Positions 35,470 through 48,174 of a stretch of 64,000 nucleotides of DNA are shown in pieces. A model generated the notes under the pieces. The model made no database searches. It worked only from the letters and a program-made list of their open reading frames with translations, and had not been told where the DNA came from. The position numbers were made by a program, and so were the translations under genes. The DNA is taken from assembly GCF_025698545.1 (NCBI RefSeq), contig NC_068566.1:6059362-6123361 (forward strand), written 5' to 3'. The stretch is from Gossypium raimondii (lineage: Eukaryota; Streptophyta; Magnoliopsida; Malvales; Malvaceae). Position 1 is the first letter of the stretch, and the number at the start of each line of letters is the position of its first letter.

Positions 35470-36518
35470 GAAAATAAAATAAATAAAAAATATTTCTGGT
35501 GTAAGTATCCTAAAACACATATTTATGTATATTTCTGGTGCAAAAGTCCACGCGCCTACTGGTAACCTTAAGGCTGAGCAAGAAAATCCAGAAACCGAAA
35601 ATCAAGTGTTTAAATTATTTATATAATACAAGTTAAAAATTGTGCTTATCCTAACTAAATGGAATTCTATTTTTTTTATTTTATAATTCATTTTAATTTT
35701 TTATTATATTCTTAAAATAACTCAAAGTTTCTATATCAATTTTTTTAAAAAAATCACACAAATCATTTACTTGAAATTTTTAAAATATTTATAATTTTTT
35801 ACTTTACTAAATAATTTCAAAATTCATAAAATAAAAGTTTATTTTATCAAAATGAACTCAAAATTTTAAAATAAAAATCGAGAACCAAATCAAATTATAA
35901 TAGATGGTTCGAAAATAAATAAAAAACTATAATCGAATCGAATTGATCTCACCCCTATAGAGTTATAATATAGTTATAAACAGATTAAATATCAAGTATT
36001 TAAATTTAACCTAATAATAATTACACAAAATTCATTTACATAGCTGGAAATTAATATCTCAAACTTGAATTTTTTCATTAACTAAAATTTTGTTTAAATT
36101 TTAATTTATAATGAGGTTTAAATATAATAAATAAGAACATCATTTAATTTAATAAAATAATTATTTTAAAAAAATAAAATCTTATCATTAATCTAGTTGA
36201 CTAAAATGATTAATTCTTTGATATACCTAACCAAATACACATTTCCAGTAGGGCTGAATCCTGATCAGAAAAATAAAAAAATGTTGTGGCCTTTTCTTTT
36301 TCCTTCTTTAAACTTCTACAATCGAAAATTGCGGCAAAATAAATTAAGATGAAAAGGAGATGAGCTCAATATATGTGCTACTTATTGTTGTTTCTGGTAA
36401 TGGTAGCGGGTTTAGTACTGATAAAGGACTCTTTTCGAAATTATTTATGGAAATGAACCGTTTTTAAAAATAATAATGGGATAGATCAAAAATTAAAAAC
36501 TATGCTAACGTGGATGTA
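35470..36518. other. Intergenic AT-rich DNA, no gene
   Basis: Upstream side of the minus-strand gene at 34222-35333. Only AT-rich text and short stop-filled frames were seen, with a 'cggttcgaaaat...aatcgaatcgaattgatctcacccct' stretch near 35900 that resembles a common plant repeat. Confidence 0.5.
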
Positions 36519-37022
36519 TTTTCAGAGGATAATACAGAAAAATGCTTCTATATCAGCGTTTTCTTTCTTGTGTTAGGCAAAAGCGGGCTGACATGGACGC
36601 GCTGTTGGTTGTGTAATTTTTAGTGGGTTATTTGCTAATTAGGGCCTAGGTTTAGGGAAATTTAAATTAGGGTAGTAGGTTTTTAATTGTTTGTGATTTA
36701 GGGTTTAGAGAGAAATTTCTTAGAAATTATAAATAATAATAATTCAAAAAAAATAAAAAAATTTTAGAGAGCTTCGAGAGTTTTTTTTTTTTTGAGAAAT
36801 TTAGAGAGAAATTTGGAAGAATAATAAAATTTGGTGTGAAAAAATGGGTCGGACTTTTATACTCTCTTTTTTTTTCTTGACCATTAATGTGGGAAAATAG
36901 GGCCAAAAGTGCATCCACGTCGGTGCTTTTTAGTAAAGCGCATCTACGTCAACGTGCTTTTGCCTGACACAATAAAAAAAGCTTTGATGTGGAAGCGTTT
37001 TCTATGTTATCTCCTGAAAAAG
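36519..37022. repeat. Inverted-repeat element with arms of about 80 bp
   Basis: The left arm TTTTCAGAGGATAATACAG, 'AAAAATGCTTC', 'CTTGTGTTAGGCAAAAGC' pairs with the reverse complement of the right arm (TTTTCAGGAGATAACATAG, 'AAAACGCTTCC', 'ATTGTGTCAGGCAAAAGC'). The centre is AT-rich with T and A runs. Outer borders beyond the arms are uncertain, and no target duplication was found. Confidence 0.6.
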
Positions 37023-38392
37023 TTATTTTGATAGCAATGTGAATTTTTCTAACGAAAAAATCACAGTAAAACTAAAAAAGGAAATTATTTTTAAGCAAAC
37101 AAATGATTTCAAATGATCAAAATTCACGAATCAATATATAATTCAATTTTAATCGAATTAATTTTTGATTAATTAAAGATTTTAAAATTTTGATTAACGA
37201 CTAATTCAGTTTAAAATTATTCATAACAAAATATTATAGACTAGATAGGTCTAATATATTATATAAGGTCAAAATATAAAAATAAATATTAGATTTAAAT
37301 CAATTGGCTTTATACCCTGAGCTTAAAATCATAATAGATTTATATATTTTTAAATTAAAGTATAAATAAATAAGAAAAAAAGGTTGAAGAAAAAGCCTTT
37401 TTTTGTTTCCATGTCAAACTCAAGTTTGGGCGGCCGTTATTTGACATCAAATCATCTTCTATTCTTCTTGATTCTTTTGTTGGTTTTTTTCATTTTAAAA
37501 TTTTTTTATCACTCAAGTCTCAATTTTTCTTTTTTTATTTTTATTTTTATTTTTGATGTAGTGTTTATTATGATGATTTTAAATTGGTGTTATTATTGTG
37601 TTATTTATTGTTTTTACTTTTTTAATTAAAAGAAAAAATAATATTGTAATGATATTTTTTTCATATTTTAAACTTATTTAAAAAAAACATGTAAAAATTT
37701 CTATTAATGGAACTTTTTTCAATCAGTTAAAATATTTTGAAATTTTTTTAATTTAATTAACGATTAAAACTTTTCCGGTGGTTTAAGTATAATATCGTAG
37801 AGACAAGAAGCGTGTTTAAATCACGATCCTTGGAGACGCGTGGCGCCTACCTCAATGGTGTTACATGTCAACCATGCACGACACCGTCCTTGGAGTAAGC
37901 GACTGCAGAAGAACAAGAAAAGCGTAATGACTGAAAAAGGCTAACGGAACAGTAAAAGGCACCGAGACTATGCCACGCGCTAACAAGGTGAGAGTACTGT
38001 GCAGTAACGTGCCTCCTTGACTCACGTGCAAACAACGTGCCCTTTTTGGTAATAATAACATAATAACAATTAGATTTACGAGACACCCTAATGTAAGTTA
38101 AAAAAATTGTAAAAATTAAAAATTAATTTATGATTTGATTATAATGATTAAGATTTTGTATCATGTTTTGTATTTAAATGTTATTATAATTAAATTCTTA
38201 TTGATTTATTATATGAAATGATAAAAATTATAAAATACAATTTTATTTGTATATTAAAGATTATTTTATAATTTTACAATTATGTTCAATTGATGGACGG
38301 TTCCATCTTAATAAAATATTTAATATATATGTATATATATATAAGAAAAGGATGGGCAAGGGACCAAGACGTTTACACAATATTTAATTATT
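37023..38392. other. Non-coding stretch with a less AT-rich island
   Basis: 37023-37780 is AT-rich and empty. 37785-38085 is clearly less AT-rich than its surroundings and carries open frames on the minus strand that match no family I know. It holds three ACGTG motifs (see 38007-38040). It could be a relic promoter or an unrecognised small transcript. Confidence 0.35.
38007..38040. promoter_or_regulatory. Cluster of three ACGTGC/CACGTG motifs
   Basis: ACGTGC at 38007-38012, CACGTG at 38023-38028 and ACGTGC at 38035-38040. These are G-box/ABRE-type cores, bound by bZIP and bHLH factors in plants. No gene starts nearby, so a regulatory role is only possible, not shown. Confidence 0.3.
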
Positions 38393-38655
38393 GGTTAAAT
38401 TTTATTATTAGTCTTTTATTTTGTAAAAGTAATGGATTTAATTTCTATATTTAATTTGATTAATTTAAAATAACATGTTTGCTTTGTCAAATTTTGGAAA
38501 TAATAGAACTTAACTTAATGACTTAACATTTATCGTTTGTTAAGGACTGAAGTTTTAAAATTTGAAAAGTACAATGACTAAAATGACCAATTTAAAGTAT
38601 AAGGACTAAATCCATAGCTTTCATAAAATACAAGGACTAATAGCATAGTTTAACC
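38393..38655. mobile_element. Mutator-type MITE, 263 bp, near-perfect 9-bp TSD
   Basis: Ends read GGTTAAATTTTATTATTAGTC on the left and, inverted, GGTTAAACTATGCTATTAGTC on the right. Arms continue through 'GGATTTAATTTCTATA' versus 'GGATTTAGTCCTTATA'. Flanks 38384-38392 (TTAATTATT) and 38656-38664 (TTAATTAAT) match at 8 of 9 positions. No coding content. Confidence 0.75.
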
Positions 38656-40219
38656 TTAATTAATTTAAGTAGTCAATACTTGATGTATTGCTATTTGCAT
38701 TCTTGATTTTGTATTCACATGTCAACTTGATTCTAGGTTTTGGAGTTTTAACATTTTAATATTCAACAGGTCAAGTAAGGTTGAAAGCAAAGAATAATAT
38801 ATCTATATATCGAGTAAAATAAAATATTACACAAAACTTATAAAATATTTTATAATTAATAAATAATTTGTGTCATATTAAACAAATTTCAAAGGTCTTA
38901 CCGGTTGGGTTGTGTTTTAGATAAGTAGTATTTTGGTCCAATTCTACTATTAGATCTTCTATTTTATGTAAGTTATAGATATAAACACGCACTTTAATTT
39001 GATTAACTTTAATTCTTATACTTTTCGAATTGGTCAATTTTAGGCCTTATACTTTTCAAATTTGTAAATTTTAATGCTGACCAAATGGTAGCAATTAAAT
39101 TTGTTTAGTTAAGTTCTACTATTAGTCCTATATTTACGTGTAAAGTTAGAGATTTAGTCCATGTTCTCTACCGGATAATATTTAGTCGTTATATCTTTTT
39201 AATTTCAGAATTTTAGTTTTAATGTAAACAAAATCATTTATTCTATTAACTGGTTTTTAGTAATATGTGAAGATAACAAACTAACATAGTATTACATATA
39301 CTATAACAGATTTGGCACATTAAATTTTGAAAATAACAAAACTTAATGAGTTTATTAAGTATTAGTTGATGAAGATTAAAATTTTAAAATTCTAAAAATA
39401 AAGGACCGAAAATGACAAATTTTTTCATGTTTAGTAAGTCCTACATAGGTTTATTCTGAGTTGGTCCATTTTCCATCAAATTCAAGAGGATAAGGGAACA
39501 TTTTTTTTAACAAACCTCCGGGTTTGAATACTTCCTCAAATGGTAGTTTTTGACACCATTCCCTTTTCTTTCGACTATTAATAAAAATCCATCGACAATC
39601 CACCATCTTTCAATCTCTTATATAAAGTGATTCAAGTTTTAATACATATTAATTTATCAATTTCACATTTGCACTTAAAGATTTATTGTTACTCTTCTCT
39701 CTTTTTTTTTCCTAAAAACTTTGATTGTAAACTAAGTAATACGCTTGTTCGCACTTTGATGCACTCACGACAACAAGTTCCTTAATTAATAAATAATTAT
39801 TAGAACTCATAATGCATCACCCATACAAGTTTCTTAATTAATAGATGAGTGTTATAACCTATACAAGCCTCAAGCATATATATTAATTTCGACTTGTTAA
39901 CATACTAGATCGGTTACAATCAATCACCCTACTAAAATAGCAATTAAAACAGGGTTAACAAAATCCAAAATACTGTGGAGATAACAAAAACAAGGTCTTT
40001 AGATATGATCCAATCTCCTTATTTTAGGGGATCCGATTCATTCCATATTTAAGATGTGTTGCTTCAAAAAGAGCTACTACTTGTTCAAAAATATCAACAA
40101 AGATTTTGTTTAAAATTATCAATACTAAATAAGACAAGTTATGTAACTTGCACAATGCTAAATGCAATGTACACTGCATGTGGCACTGGTCGTATAATTG
40201 TCTCGGCGCTTATAGTCAA
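38656..40219. other. No gene; relics of the same MITE type
   Basis: 38938-39450 repeats phrases such as 'ctactattagtcc', 'gagatttagtcc' and 'ttggtcaattttag', typical of the Mutator-like MITE arms, in overlapping broken copies. 39770-39860 holds two imperfect copies of an approximately 62-bp unit (ACAAGTTCCTTAATTAATA / ACAAGTTTCTTAATTAATA). Confidence 0.4.
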
Positions 40220-40560
40220 CAAACAACGGTTGATAGACCTTGTACGAAGCTTTCGCCAAAATATTTTGGCCCATACACTGCAATTACTAGAAGGGTCGAG
40301 AGTCCACCTTACGTTTCATGTTTCTCAACTAAAGAAACATATTGGAGCGACTCTTACTCAACCGCAACTTTCTATTTTAGCTGCAGATGGGAGCTTAGCT
40401 AAGGAACCAGAGAAAATCTTAGTTTGAATAACGACCAAATGTGGTAACCGGGCAGTGTGACCGAAGTGTTGGTGCAATGGACAAACACTTTCCCTGAAAA
40501 TGCTACTTGGGAGTTCTTATATAAGTTGCAGCAGAAGTATCCAAATTTTAATCCTTGAGG
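40220..40560 (+). pseudogene. C-terminal end of a Ty3/gypsy polyprotein
   Basis: Across two frames the text reads KLSPKYFGPYTAITRR, then FHVSQLKKHIGATL, DGSLAKEPEKILV, and VQWTNTFPENATWEFLYKLQ followed by KYPNFNP and stop. This is the post-integrase region and chromodomain-like tail of Tekay-type gypsy elements. Stops lie between the blocks. No integrase or RT precedes it, and only short LTR-like text may follow to about 41000. Confidence 0.8.
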
Positions 40561-42998
40561 ACAAGGATTCACTTCTGCAGGCAAGTATTGCTGGATGGGA
40601 AAATCAATGAGCCAAATTTTTACTGAATATTTAGTTTAAGCCTGTAGCTAGCAAGTCCAGATTCTAGTGAGTCTTTTAATAATTTTACTTCTTTATTTAG
40701 GCTTATTGTTGGAAAATGCAGTTAGTTTGTTACAGAGGAAAAAGTGTGACCGAGAGAATATAGGGAAATGTTGCGGATGTCACGTAAGGAAGTTTCATTT
40801 GCTAATGTCTTTCTCTCTCTCTTCTTTACTGGAAAGTTTTCTTTCCTAACTTATTCACACATTTTATGGAACATCTGGTGGGCATGGGATATCAGCTGTA
40901 TCATGATGGAGCCTCAACTACCTCCTTAAAGACTTAATTGAGATAATTATACAAACGAATGTGGTAACAAAATTCGCCCTCGAATGTGGAAAAGATACGA
41001 TGGATGACCTTTCGCTGACAACTTATTTCAATGAAAAAGAAAAAGAAAAAGAAAAACACAACTGGGGGCATGGAAGAATTTAATTAACAGTCGTCGCAGA
41101 GGAGGGTTTGAGCGTGATGCTGCTGCTGCGGGGGAATACTGAGATTAAGGGCCTACATGGGGAGTTGGCTTACATTAGGGCCTGATTCCTCAAGTGGGCG
41201 GAGTCCATCACTATTATAAAAAAGAAATGTTTTTTATTTTTATTTTTTTAAAGATTTTATGAGGCATTGGTTTAATGGTTAACTTGAGGTTTTGAGATGT
41301 TTGAGGCGTCAAGTTTGAGTCTCGCTAAGTATAAAATGAGTGAGTTTTTTTAGTTAATTATTCAGTTTTGAGTCTTAATTTTTATACTTAATTTAAAATC
41401 TTAAATTTTGTAATCTCATTAATTAGCTTAAATACTTTATTTTGATTAAAATATTATTTTTAGGAAATTGGTACAAATTTTAAAAATTATTCAATTTTGA
41501 CTTTTATTTTTATATTTTAATTTTGACATAATTTAATACCTTAGCTTTTATAATGTCATTGATTAGCCTAAATATTCTATTTTAATTAAATCATTGACGT
41601 GAACTTTTAAGAATTATTAATACCGTTAAAATTAAGTCCATTATAATGTTATTTTTTATCATATGGTTACCGAGTGAGTATTTTTAAGAAAATTTATAAT
41701 GTTTTATCAACAGATTTAATAAAAAATATTAATAGTATCAATAATAATATTAACTTTTAAATATATAAATAAAAAAATAAAATTTTAAAAATACCTAAAC
41801 ATTTCACTCTTCAAAAATTTACGCCTTTGATGAAAAAAAATTAATCAAACCTAAAACATGTGACATCATAAAGCTGATAATAAAGAGGTAAATGGGGCAG
41901 ACACCAAAGGGTTATGTGATATATCCTCCACCTCCGGTTAGCTGGATATTTTCTAATTATTTTTTTTGTTCACTCCCTCTCAATAATTAAAGGTGTTATA
42001 GGCAGCATTGCATACCTTTTCATTATTTGTCAAGTATTTTCTTTTGTTTTTTTCTCACTTAATCTACGGCTCTAAGGCTATAGGCTATTGAAAGACAAAA
42101 CTTAAATAAAAAATATCTTGTACTATTATATTTAACATTTTTAATGAATATAATTATAACTTGTGTACCATTATACCCTATCATAGGTTGGATCATTCGT
42201 CTAAATCTGAAGATTTGTTTAAAAAGTGAGAGGGTTTGAATAAAAATATAGACTTAAAAAATGAGCTTGAACAAAACGGCTCAAGCCCGGCCTGAATTTG
42301 CCTATATTTTTTTCATTGTTGTTTTGCTACCATTTTGTTATTATATTACTATTATTTTGTTGTTATTATTTAGATATTGTATAACTCTTGTTTTGTTATT
42401 AATTTTGCTACTAATTTAAAGACATTTGCTTGCTAAGCTGGAATTATCTTAGTGTTATTTAATTATAAAAATTTTTTTAATATATTTTTAATTTATTAAT
42501 AAACATTTATTTTAATGTTTTTAACATACCTGATGTATTATATTTTTTAAATTTATTTTTATATAAAAATTAATATAAAAATTTTAATATGAATGGGTTG
42601 AGTTGGAATTTTGCAGTATGAGCAGTGAAGCAATAGAAAAGGGCAAAGAAAGGTAACGCAATGATTGTGGAGCAGGCTGGAAAAGTAAAGACATCACTTT
42701 TATGATAAAACGATGGGTCGTTGAAGGCAATAAAACCTACCAACAATGTTATAATTCCATCTCTGTGAAAGCCACGTTACCGAACCAAAATCCTCTCCTT
42801 CCGTTACGTTACTCACCACCAGGCCCATTAAAACGTCAGATAAAATGACTTTCGACGTGGATTCATAAACCACCACGAAGCTTCCAAATCATACGCTCCT
42901 CATATCATCCGCCAACATTCTAGGAATCATCAAAACCAAACCTCCCCCACACCATAACACAAAACACCGTTTCCCTTCTTTCCCATTCTGTTATACTT
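40561..42998. other. Probable gypsy 3' end, then AT-rich intergenic DNA
   Basis: 40561-41200 follows the gypsy pol stop and may be its 3' leader and LTR piece; no second LTR was found. 41220-42600 is AT-rich with broken repeats, including a 'gagcttgaacaaaacggctcaagcccggcctgaa' stretch that resembles a widespread cotton MITE. The last about 250 bp upstream of SEP2 should hold its promoter. Confidence 0.4.
42854..42859 (+). promoter_or_regulatory. ACGTGG motif upstream of SEP2
   Basis: ACGTGG lies 140 bp before the SEP2 start codon, with a second GCCACGTTA at about 42771. Such cores can bind light- and stress-responsive bZIP factors, which would suit a gene named for light-stress induction. 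No clear TATA box was fixed. Confidence 0.25.
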
Positions 42999-43685
42999 AT
43001 GGCCACGGTGGCGCGTGTAATTCGCTGTGAACTACTGTCCACTAAGCCTGGAGCGAACACTAGGAGGGAACAGGGTGGTCAGGTTCAGGTTCAGAGAGTG
43101 AAAGTGGGTGAACCCGAGAATGGAAAGATAGTGTTGCAGCCGAGGTTATGTACGTTAAGGTCGTACGGTTCGGATCGAGTCGGGGTGATGAAGACCAGAA
43201 GGGAAGAAAACGATGACGTTTCACCCTTTTTCGAGACTTTATCGGAGTATATTGAAAGTACCAAGAAAAGTCAAGATTTCGAGATCATCTCCGGCCGTCT
43301 CGCCATGGTAATTAAACTTTAAAAAGCTTCGTTCACTGTTGGCCCCTGTTTTCTTTTAACTAAATTTGGAACATGAATCTGATGGGGATTTACTTTCTTT
43401 TTCTTTTTGTAGATTGTGTTTGCAGCGACAGTGACAACAGAGTTCGTGACGGGAACCTCCATATTTAGGAAGATGGATTTGCAAGGGATTGCTGAAGCTG
43501 TGGGTGCGTGCTTAGGCGCAATGACTTGTGCTGCGGCTTTTGCTTGGTTATCGAGTGCTCGGAACAAAGTGGGTCGGATCTTCACCGTCGGTTGCAACTC
43601 GTTTATTGATTCGGTGATCGACCAAATCGTGGATGGATTGTTCTATGAAACTGATGGTACTAGTGACTGGTCTGATGATATTTGA
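42999..43685 (+). CDS. SEP2: Stress enhanced protein 2, chloroplastic (LHC-like two-helix protein), 193 aa
   Basis: Exon 1 is 42999-43307 (CCATG|GTAATT) and exon 2 is 43413-43685 (TTGTAG|ATTGTG), joined in phase 0. After a plastid-type N-terminus, GKIVLQPRLCTLRSYGSD is a signature of SEP2. Next come PFFETLSEYIES and the LHC-type helix (EIISGRLAMIVFAATVTTEF), whose E and R are the chlorophyll-binding and ion-pair residues of the family. A second hydrophobic helix follows (GACLGAMTCAAAFAWL). The end NSFIDSVIDQIVDGLFYETD, with SDWSDDI, matches the Arabidopsis protein as I recall it. It is a thylakoid membrane protein of the LHC superfamily, light-stress responsive and thought to act in photoprotection or pigment handling. 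Length is near that of Arabidopsis SEP2. Confidence 0.95.
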
Positions 43686-45009
43686 AAGTAGGGAATGATA
43701 AATTATGTTGATGTTTATACTTTATATATAGATAGGATGATCTCCCTTTGAGAGAAATGATAATAAGTGGAGCTACATGACAAGGAAAGTTACAGATGGA
43801 GTGATTAGGTTTTGTTGCAGCAAATTTTATTGAATCAGAAGGCATATATGTATACGAAAGGGGAATGGAGTTGATAGCGTCTGCCTATCTCATGTGAGAT
43901 TATAGATGTTAACTTGTAGAAAAATTACGACTTCTATATAGTAATAAACTCTGTATGCTTATATAATCATCTGATAACTCTCTAATTGCATATGAAAAAC
44001 TCTCCTATTGATCCTTCTGTCACTCATAGCAACATCATCGAGGTGGAACTTATTGTGCACATTTCTTTATGACAACAATTTCATCTGATATATTCATGGA
44101 GCTAACTGTCTGACTTTAGTTTTCATCAATAATATAAAGTATTACAAATGTTGCCGACATAAGATAGATCTGTTTGAATATAAGTGGGATCAAAACATAT
44201 TAAAACTTCCATCCATACAAGCAGGACAAAGCTACAAGTTTGTTTAGGGGTTTAGATAAAATTTTAACATTTTAAGGGGTTAAAGTTTAAAAATTGTTAA
44301 AAGAACTTAAACTGAATTACTAATTTTGTGGAGAGACGAAAATGTATTTTTTCATTAATCAAAGGGTCAAAAGCTTAATTAACTAATTAACTATTACAAG
44401 AGGCTATAATTGCAATTAAATTCATTTGGGTCAAGACTAAAATTTAAAATTTTTAAAAATATGAGGATTAAAATGAATTAAATTAAAGTTTAGAGATTAA
44501 ATCCACGACACATAGTCGAGAAACTAATAGCAAAATTTACTTATATGTTTATTTGAGAAGTGATCCATATATTTAGTTAAGTAGCTTAAACTATTGAACG
44601 AATCTAGTTCGAGTATTTTATTATAGACTTTATTTATGATTTAACTCCTAATTATATATGTTTTATTATATTGATATCTAAACTTTTGTTTGAACCTACT
44701 TTAGTACTTGAACAATCATTTTACCCTAGTTTACCCCTAAAACTACTAGAGTGGACAGCATCATCTTCCATATGCCACATTTTTATTCGTTAATATTGAG
44801 GGAATTTTTTGAGTGAATTGAGTCAAAATAATCGTCTAAGTATCAAATTGAAAAAAAAAAAACTTAGGCACCAAAATGGTAAAATATGTAACATTAGGAG
44901 CTAAATTGTAAGTTAAATCTTTTAATAATTTCTCAAATAATTCGCTTATCTAATTGAGTTTTTTATTTTTTTGTAATAAAAATAGGGTTATACCCTAAGA
45001 AAAATTAGA
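43686..45009. other. SEP2 3' flank and decayed repeats, no gene
   Basis: 43686-44000 is the probable 3' UTR of SEP2, with AATAAA-like text at 43943. 44225-44545 and 44640-44935 contain phrases such as 'gagattaaatccacgaca', 'actaatagcaaaattta' and 'gcaccaaaatggtaaa', which are relics of the Mutator-like MITE arms. No coding sequence seen. Confidence 0.4.
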
Positions 45010-45945
45010 AACACAACGCAAGCCTACAATGAAGATGAAATTGGATCATCTCTAACAACAAAAATAATCGATCGTGGCGGCAAATCAAACCGAACAACAT
45101 CAACATACCAGCTCGCAACAACCAATTTTGCCATATTATCAGTGGCACAGTTTGCCTCCCGTAACCCGTTGCACCTGTCTAAATTGTACTTTCCACTGTT
45201 GATTGCACAGCTCCCTTATGTTATTACTTATTAATCACCCTCAACGCACTTGAAGCTTTCAGAGAAGAATTGATACATGTGACAGCATGGGCACAATCAA
45301 TCTCAACAATGACTTTTCGAAAACCAGTAAACCAGGCAACCAGCAGCCCCTCTCTAATAGCATGTAGTTCTGCTTGCAGCTCCGAGCTCATCCCCAGATA
45401 CCCGCTGAATCCTGTGAGCTCGTTACCATGGTCATCCCATATAAGACCTCAACAGCCATTCGAAATTGGGTGTACAGCCCTGTCGTAGTTAAGCTTAACC
45501 CATCCAATATCCGGTGCTTGCTAGTGAGCAGTTAAACCCAAACTGTCAGCACAAACATACGTATATTGGTCTGCATTCAAAACATGTGTAGACAGACCAC
45601 GACAATAAGAAATAATTTCCTCCGGTGGCACACTCTTCAGTAAAAATCAATTTGTTACCGGCATGCCACAGACGCCAAACCAAGATACCACAGAATAAGC
45701 TCAATCGCGTTACAATGTTAAGACAATTTCGAATGTTGCCAACTATCCAATCAGTGCATCCCGATGCAAAAAAGCTGGCCACACAATGAGCAGGTAAGAC
45801 TCGAAACCAAATAGCCTTTGTAAACTCACAGTCACATAAAACGTGCAATATCATTTCTGCCTCGTCCACCACAGGCTGGACAAGTTGGATCCAAATGCAA
45901 TTCCATCAGCCGCACTTACTAAAAAGGTTCTCATTCATCCAAAAT
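45010..45945 (-). mobile_element. LINE 3' remnant: zinc-binding and RNase H domains
   Basis: On the minus strand, 45872-45546 encodes EAEMILHVLCDCEFTKAIWF and GILVWRLWHAGNKLIF, a zf-RVT-type end of a LINE polyprotein. It is followed at about 45480-45250 by an RNase H-like reading with VHPISNGCGGLIWDDHGNEL, SSELQAELHAIREGLLVAW and KVIVEIDCAHAV. The acidic residues of the fold are partly present (E in QAELHAI, D in EIDC). The rest of the LINE is absent and stops break the tail. Confidence 0.8.
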
Positions 45946-47587
45946 ACTTCAAACACAGCATGAGCGTTGTGGTGAAATTGAAATTTTATTTTAAAACATA
46001 AAACTTTATATTTTTAATTATTATTGAAAAATTCAATATCTAGATAATCATGTTTAAAATGAATATGAAAACTAAGTTTTTTTATATATTAAAGGAATAA
46101 ATTTTAAAATTATACATAAACTTTGATTTAATGTGCAATTTGATACATCAATTTTAATTTGGTGCAATTATACGCATGAAACTTTGATTGTAGTTTAAAT
46201 GAAAACTTTAATTTTGATTTAATCATACATGTTGACACCATTTTTTTTTGTGAAAACGGGGTCGACTTGGGTTTTGAAAATGAAAACGAAAATGGGAGTC
46301 GCCACAAATCCTTTTTGATAAGGTGTGATCGGGTCACCTTGAAAAGTGGTTGTTTATAATAAACGATTTGATTTTATTAAAACAACAGTTTTGGTCCACG
46401 AAATTCAGAAAAACAGGTTCGGGAGTCGGTTAAGCACGAGGAAGGATTAGCACCCTCGATACGCCCAAAATTGGTACCTAGTTGATTACTTAATGTCTTA
46501 GTGTCGAAAAACTGAAAACTTTAAAGAGATTTAAAATACGATCCTAAATTTTTAAAAAAAGAAGACTTATATAAATCAAGTTACTCGTTAAGACCCTCTC
46601 ATTTCAGAAAGAGAAAACGTCACACCCAATGCGTTAGGGCACGATATTTTACCTCTTCAGAAATGAGCTTGTCTAAAAACTTGCACAATAAAATTTTAAA
46701 GGGTATTCAATTGTTTAAGTCATGCGAAAAATTGCAACCCAATACGTTAGGGCACAATTTTTCAAAATATTAAACATTGAATATTACATTTATTTTGAAA
46801 AATCCTCATCTCGAGAAAACAACATGTCATATCCAATGCATTAGGACACAACGTATTGAATTATCGATAATGAACTTTTTATTTATGTTTTTGTTTTAAA
46901 AAGCACCCTCGATTATTTAGATCCAACGAAGAAAATTGGAACTCAATATGTTAGGGTTCAATTCTCTCGAAGATCCCAAATACTGAGTATTGGTTTTAAT
47001 TTGAAATTTTTCCTTTTTTGACAAACCCGAGTAAAAATGGATGTAACATAATGATAATGATGATAATGTAAGTAAAATAACACGAGCAAAACAAAATATA
47101 AATAAATAATAAGACCAATAAAATAAACAAATAAAAAAACAACCATGCAGCACAATAACAAATAATAAGCAGATAAAAACTAAAGCAAGAAAAATAACAA
47201 TAATAGACATGTAAATAAATAAATGAACAAAATTATAACAATATAAAAATGTATATATATATATATGTATAAAATTATGAAAATGAAAAACATATGCATG
47301 TACACTTATTTAAAACTATTATACATGAAAATATATGTAAGTATGTATGTTCATGCATATATACATATATAGCAATCATCAAATATAAAAAAAATATATG
47401 TAGGTAAATATATGACTTATAAAATATAAAGAATATAAACAAAATATATATTTTGAAAGTATAAAGAATATGTAGTATATATATATATGTATATTTATGA
47501 AAATGAAATATATATATAAACATGTATGTAGGTATGTGTAAATATTATAAAATAAAAATAAATATATGTACGGGCATAATGCATATA

Positions 47588-47589
<2 letters not shown>

Positions 47590-47621
<32 letters not shown>
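47590..47621. repeat. (AT)n microsatellite inside the solo LTR
   Basis: About 15 uninterrupted AT units, embedded in a wider AT-rich stretch (47230-47620) with further short TA runs. Confidence 0.9.
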
Positions 47622-47626
<5 letters not shown>

Positions 47627-48106
47627 AAAATAAAACTAAAATAATAAAAAACTAATTAATATATTATCACAATAATAATGAATAAATAAAAGAAAAATAA
47701 AACTAATAATGATCAATAATAATAGTAATAATAATAATAATGAAAATAATAATAAAGTAATTAACTAAATAATAAAATTGCTAAAAAACACAGGCTGAAT
47801 CGAAATAAAAACGAAATTACTGGGCAAATTCGGAATAAAAAAAAGAAAAGGATTAAATTGCAACACGCGCCAAGAGAGAGGGACCAAAACAGTAAATAAA
47901 CCAAGTACCCAAAATGCGGTGCTGCAATGGACTAAAATGAAACAAAAGTAAAATTATGCAGCTAATTTAAAACGAAAGAAAATAACAAAAAAAGGGCCAA
48001 ATTGCAATGTGTTGCAAAGTTGGAGGGACTGCACACGCAAATATCCCATGTGGAGAAAACACGTGGATCCTCTCCTCAGGGTCGGGTCACTACGCGGGTC
48101 AGGGCC

Positions 48107-48174
48107 AAAATGACGTCGTTTTGACACCTGACCCCTAATGGCAAAACGGCGTCGTTTCGTTTAGGGTATTTAAA
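48107..48174 (+). promoter_or_regulatory. LTR promoter with paired GACGTCGTTTT-type palindromes and TATA-like box
   Basis: AAAATGACGTCGTTTTGAC at 48107-48125 and AAAACGGCGTCGTTTCG at 48143-48159 are two near-palindromic copies of AAACGnCGTCGTTT. TATTTAAA at 48167-48174 follows, suited to act as the TATA box. GACGTC is a bZIP-type core. The arrangement marks the U3/R border of this LTR; activity here is not shown. Confidence 0.5.

Noticed and set aside
47275-47523. Y/I-rich minus-strand frame
   Set aside because: Low-complexity TA-rich microsatellite translated by chance.
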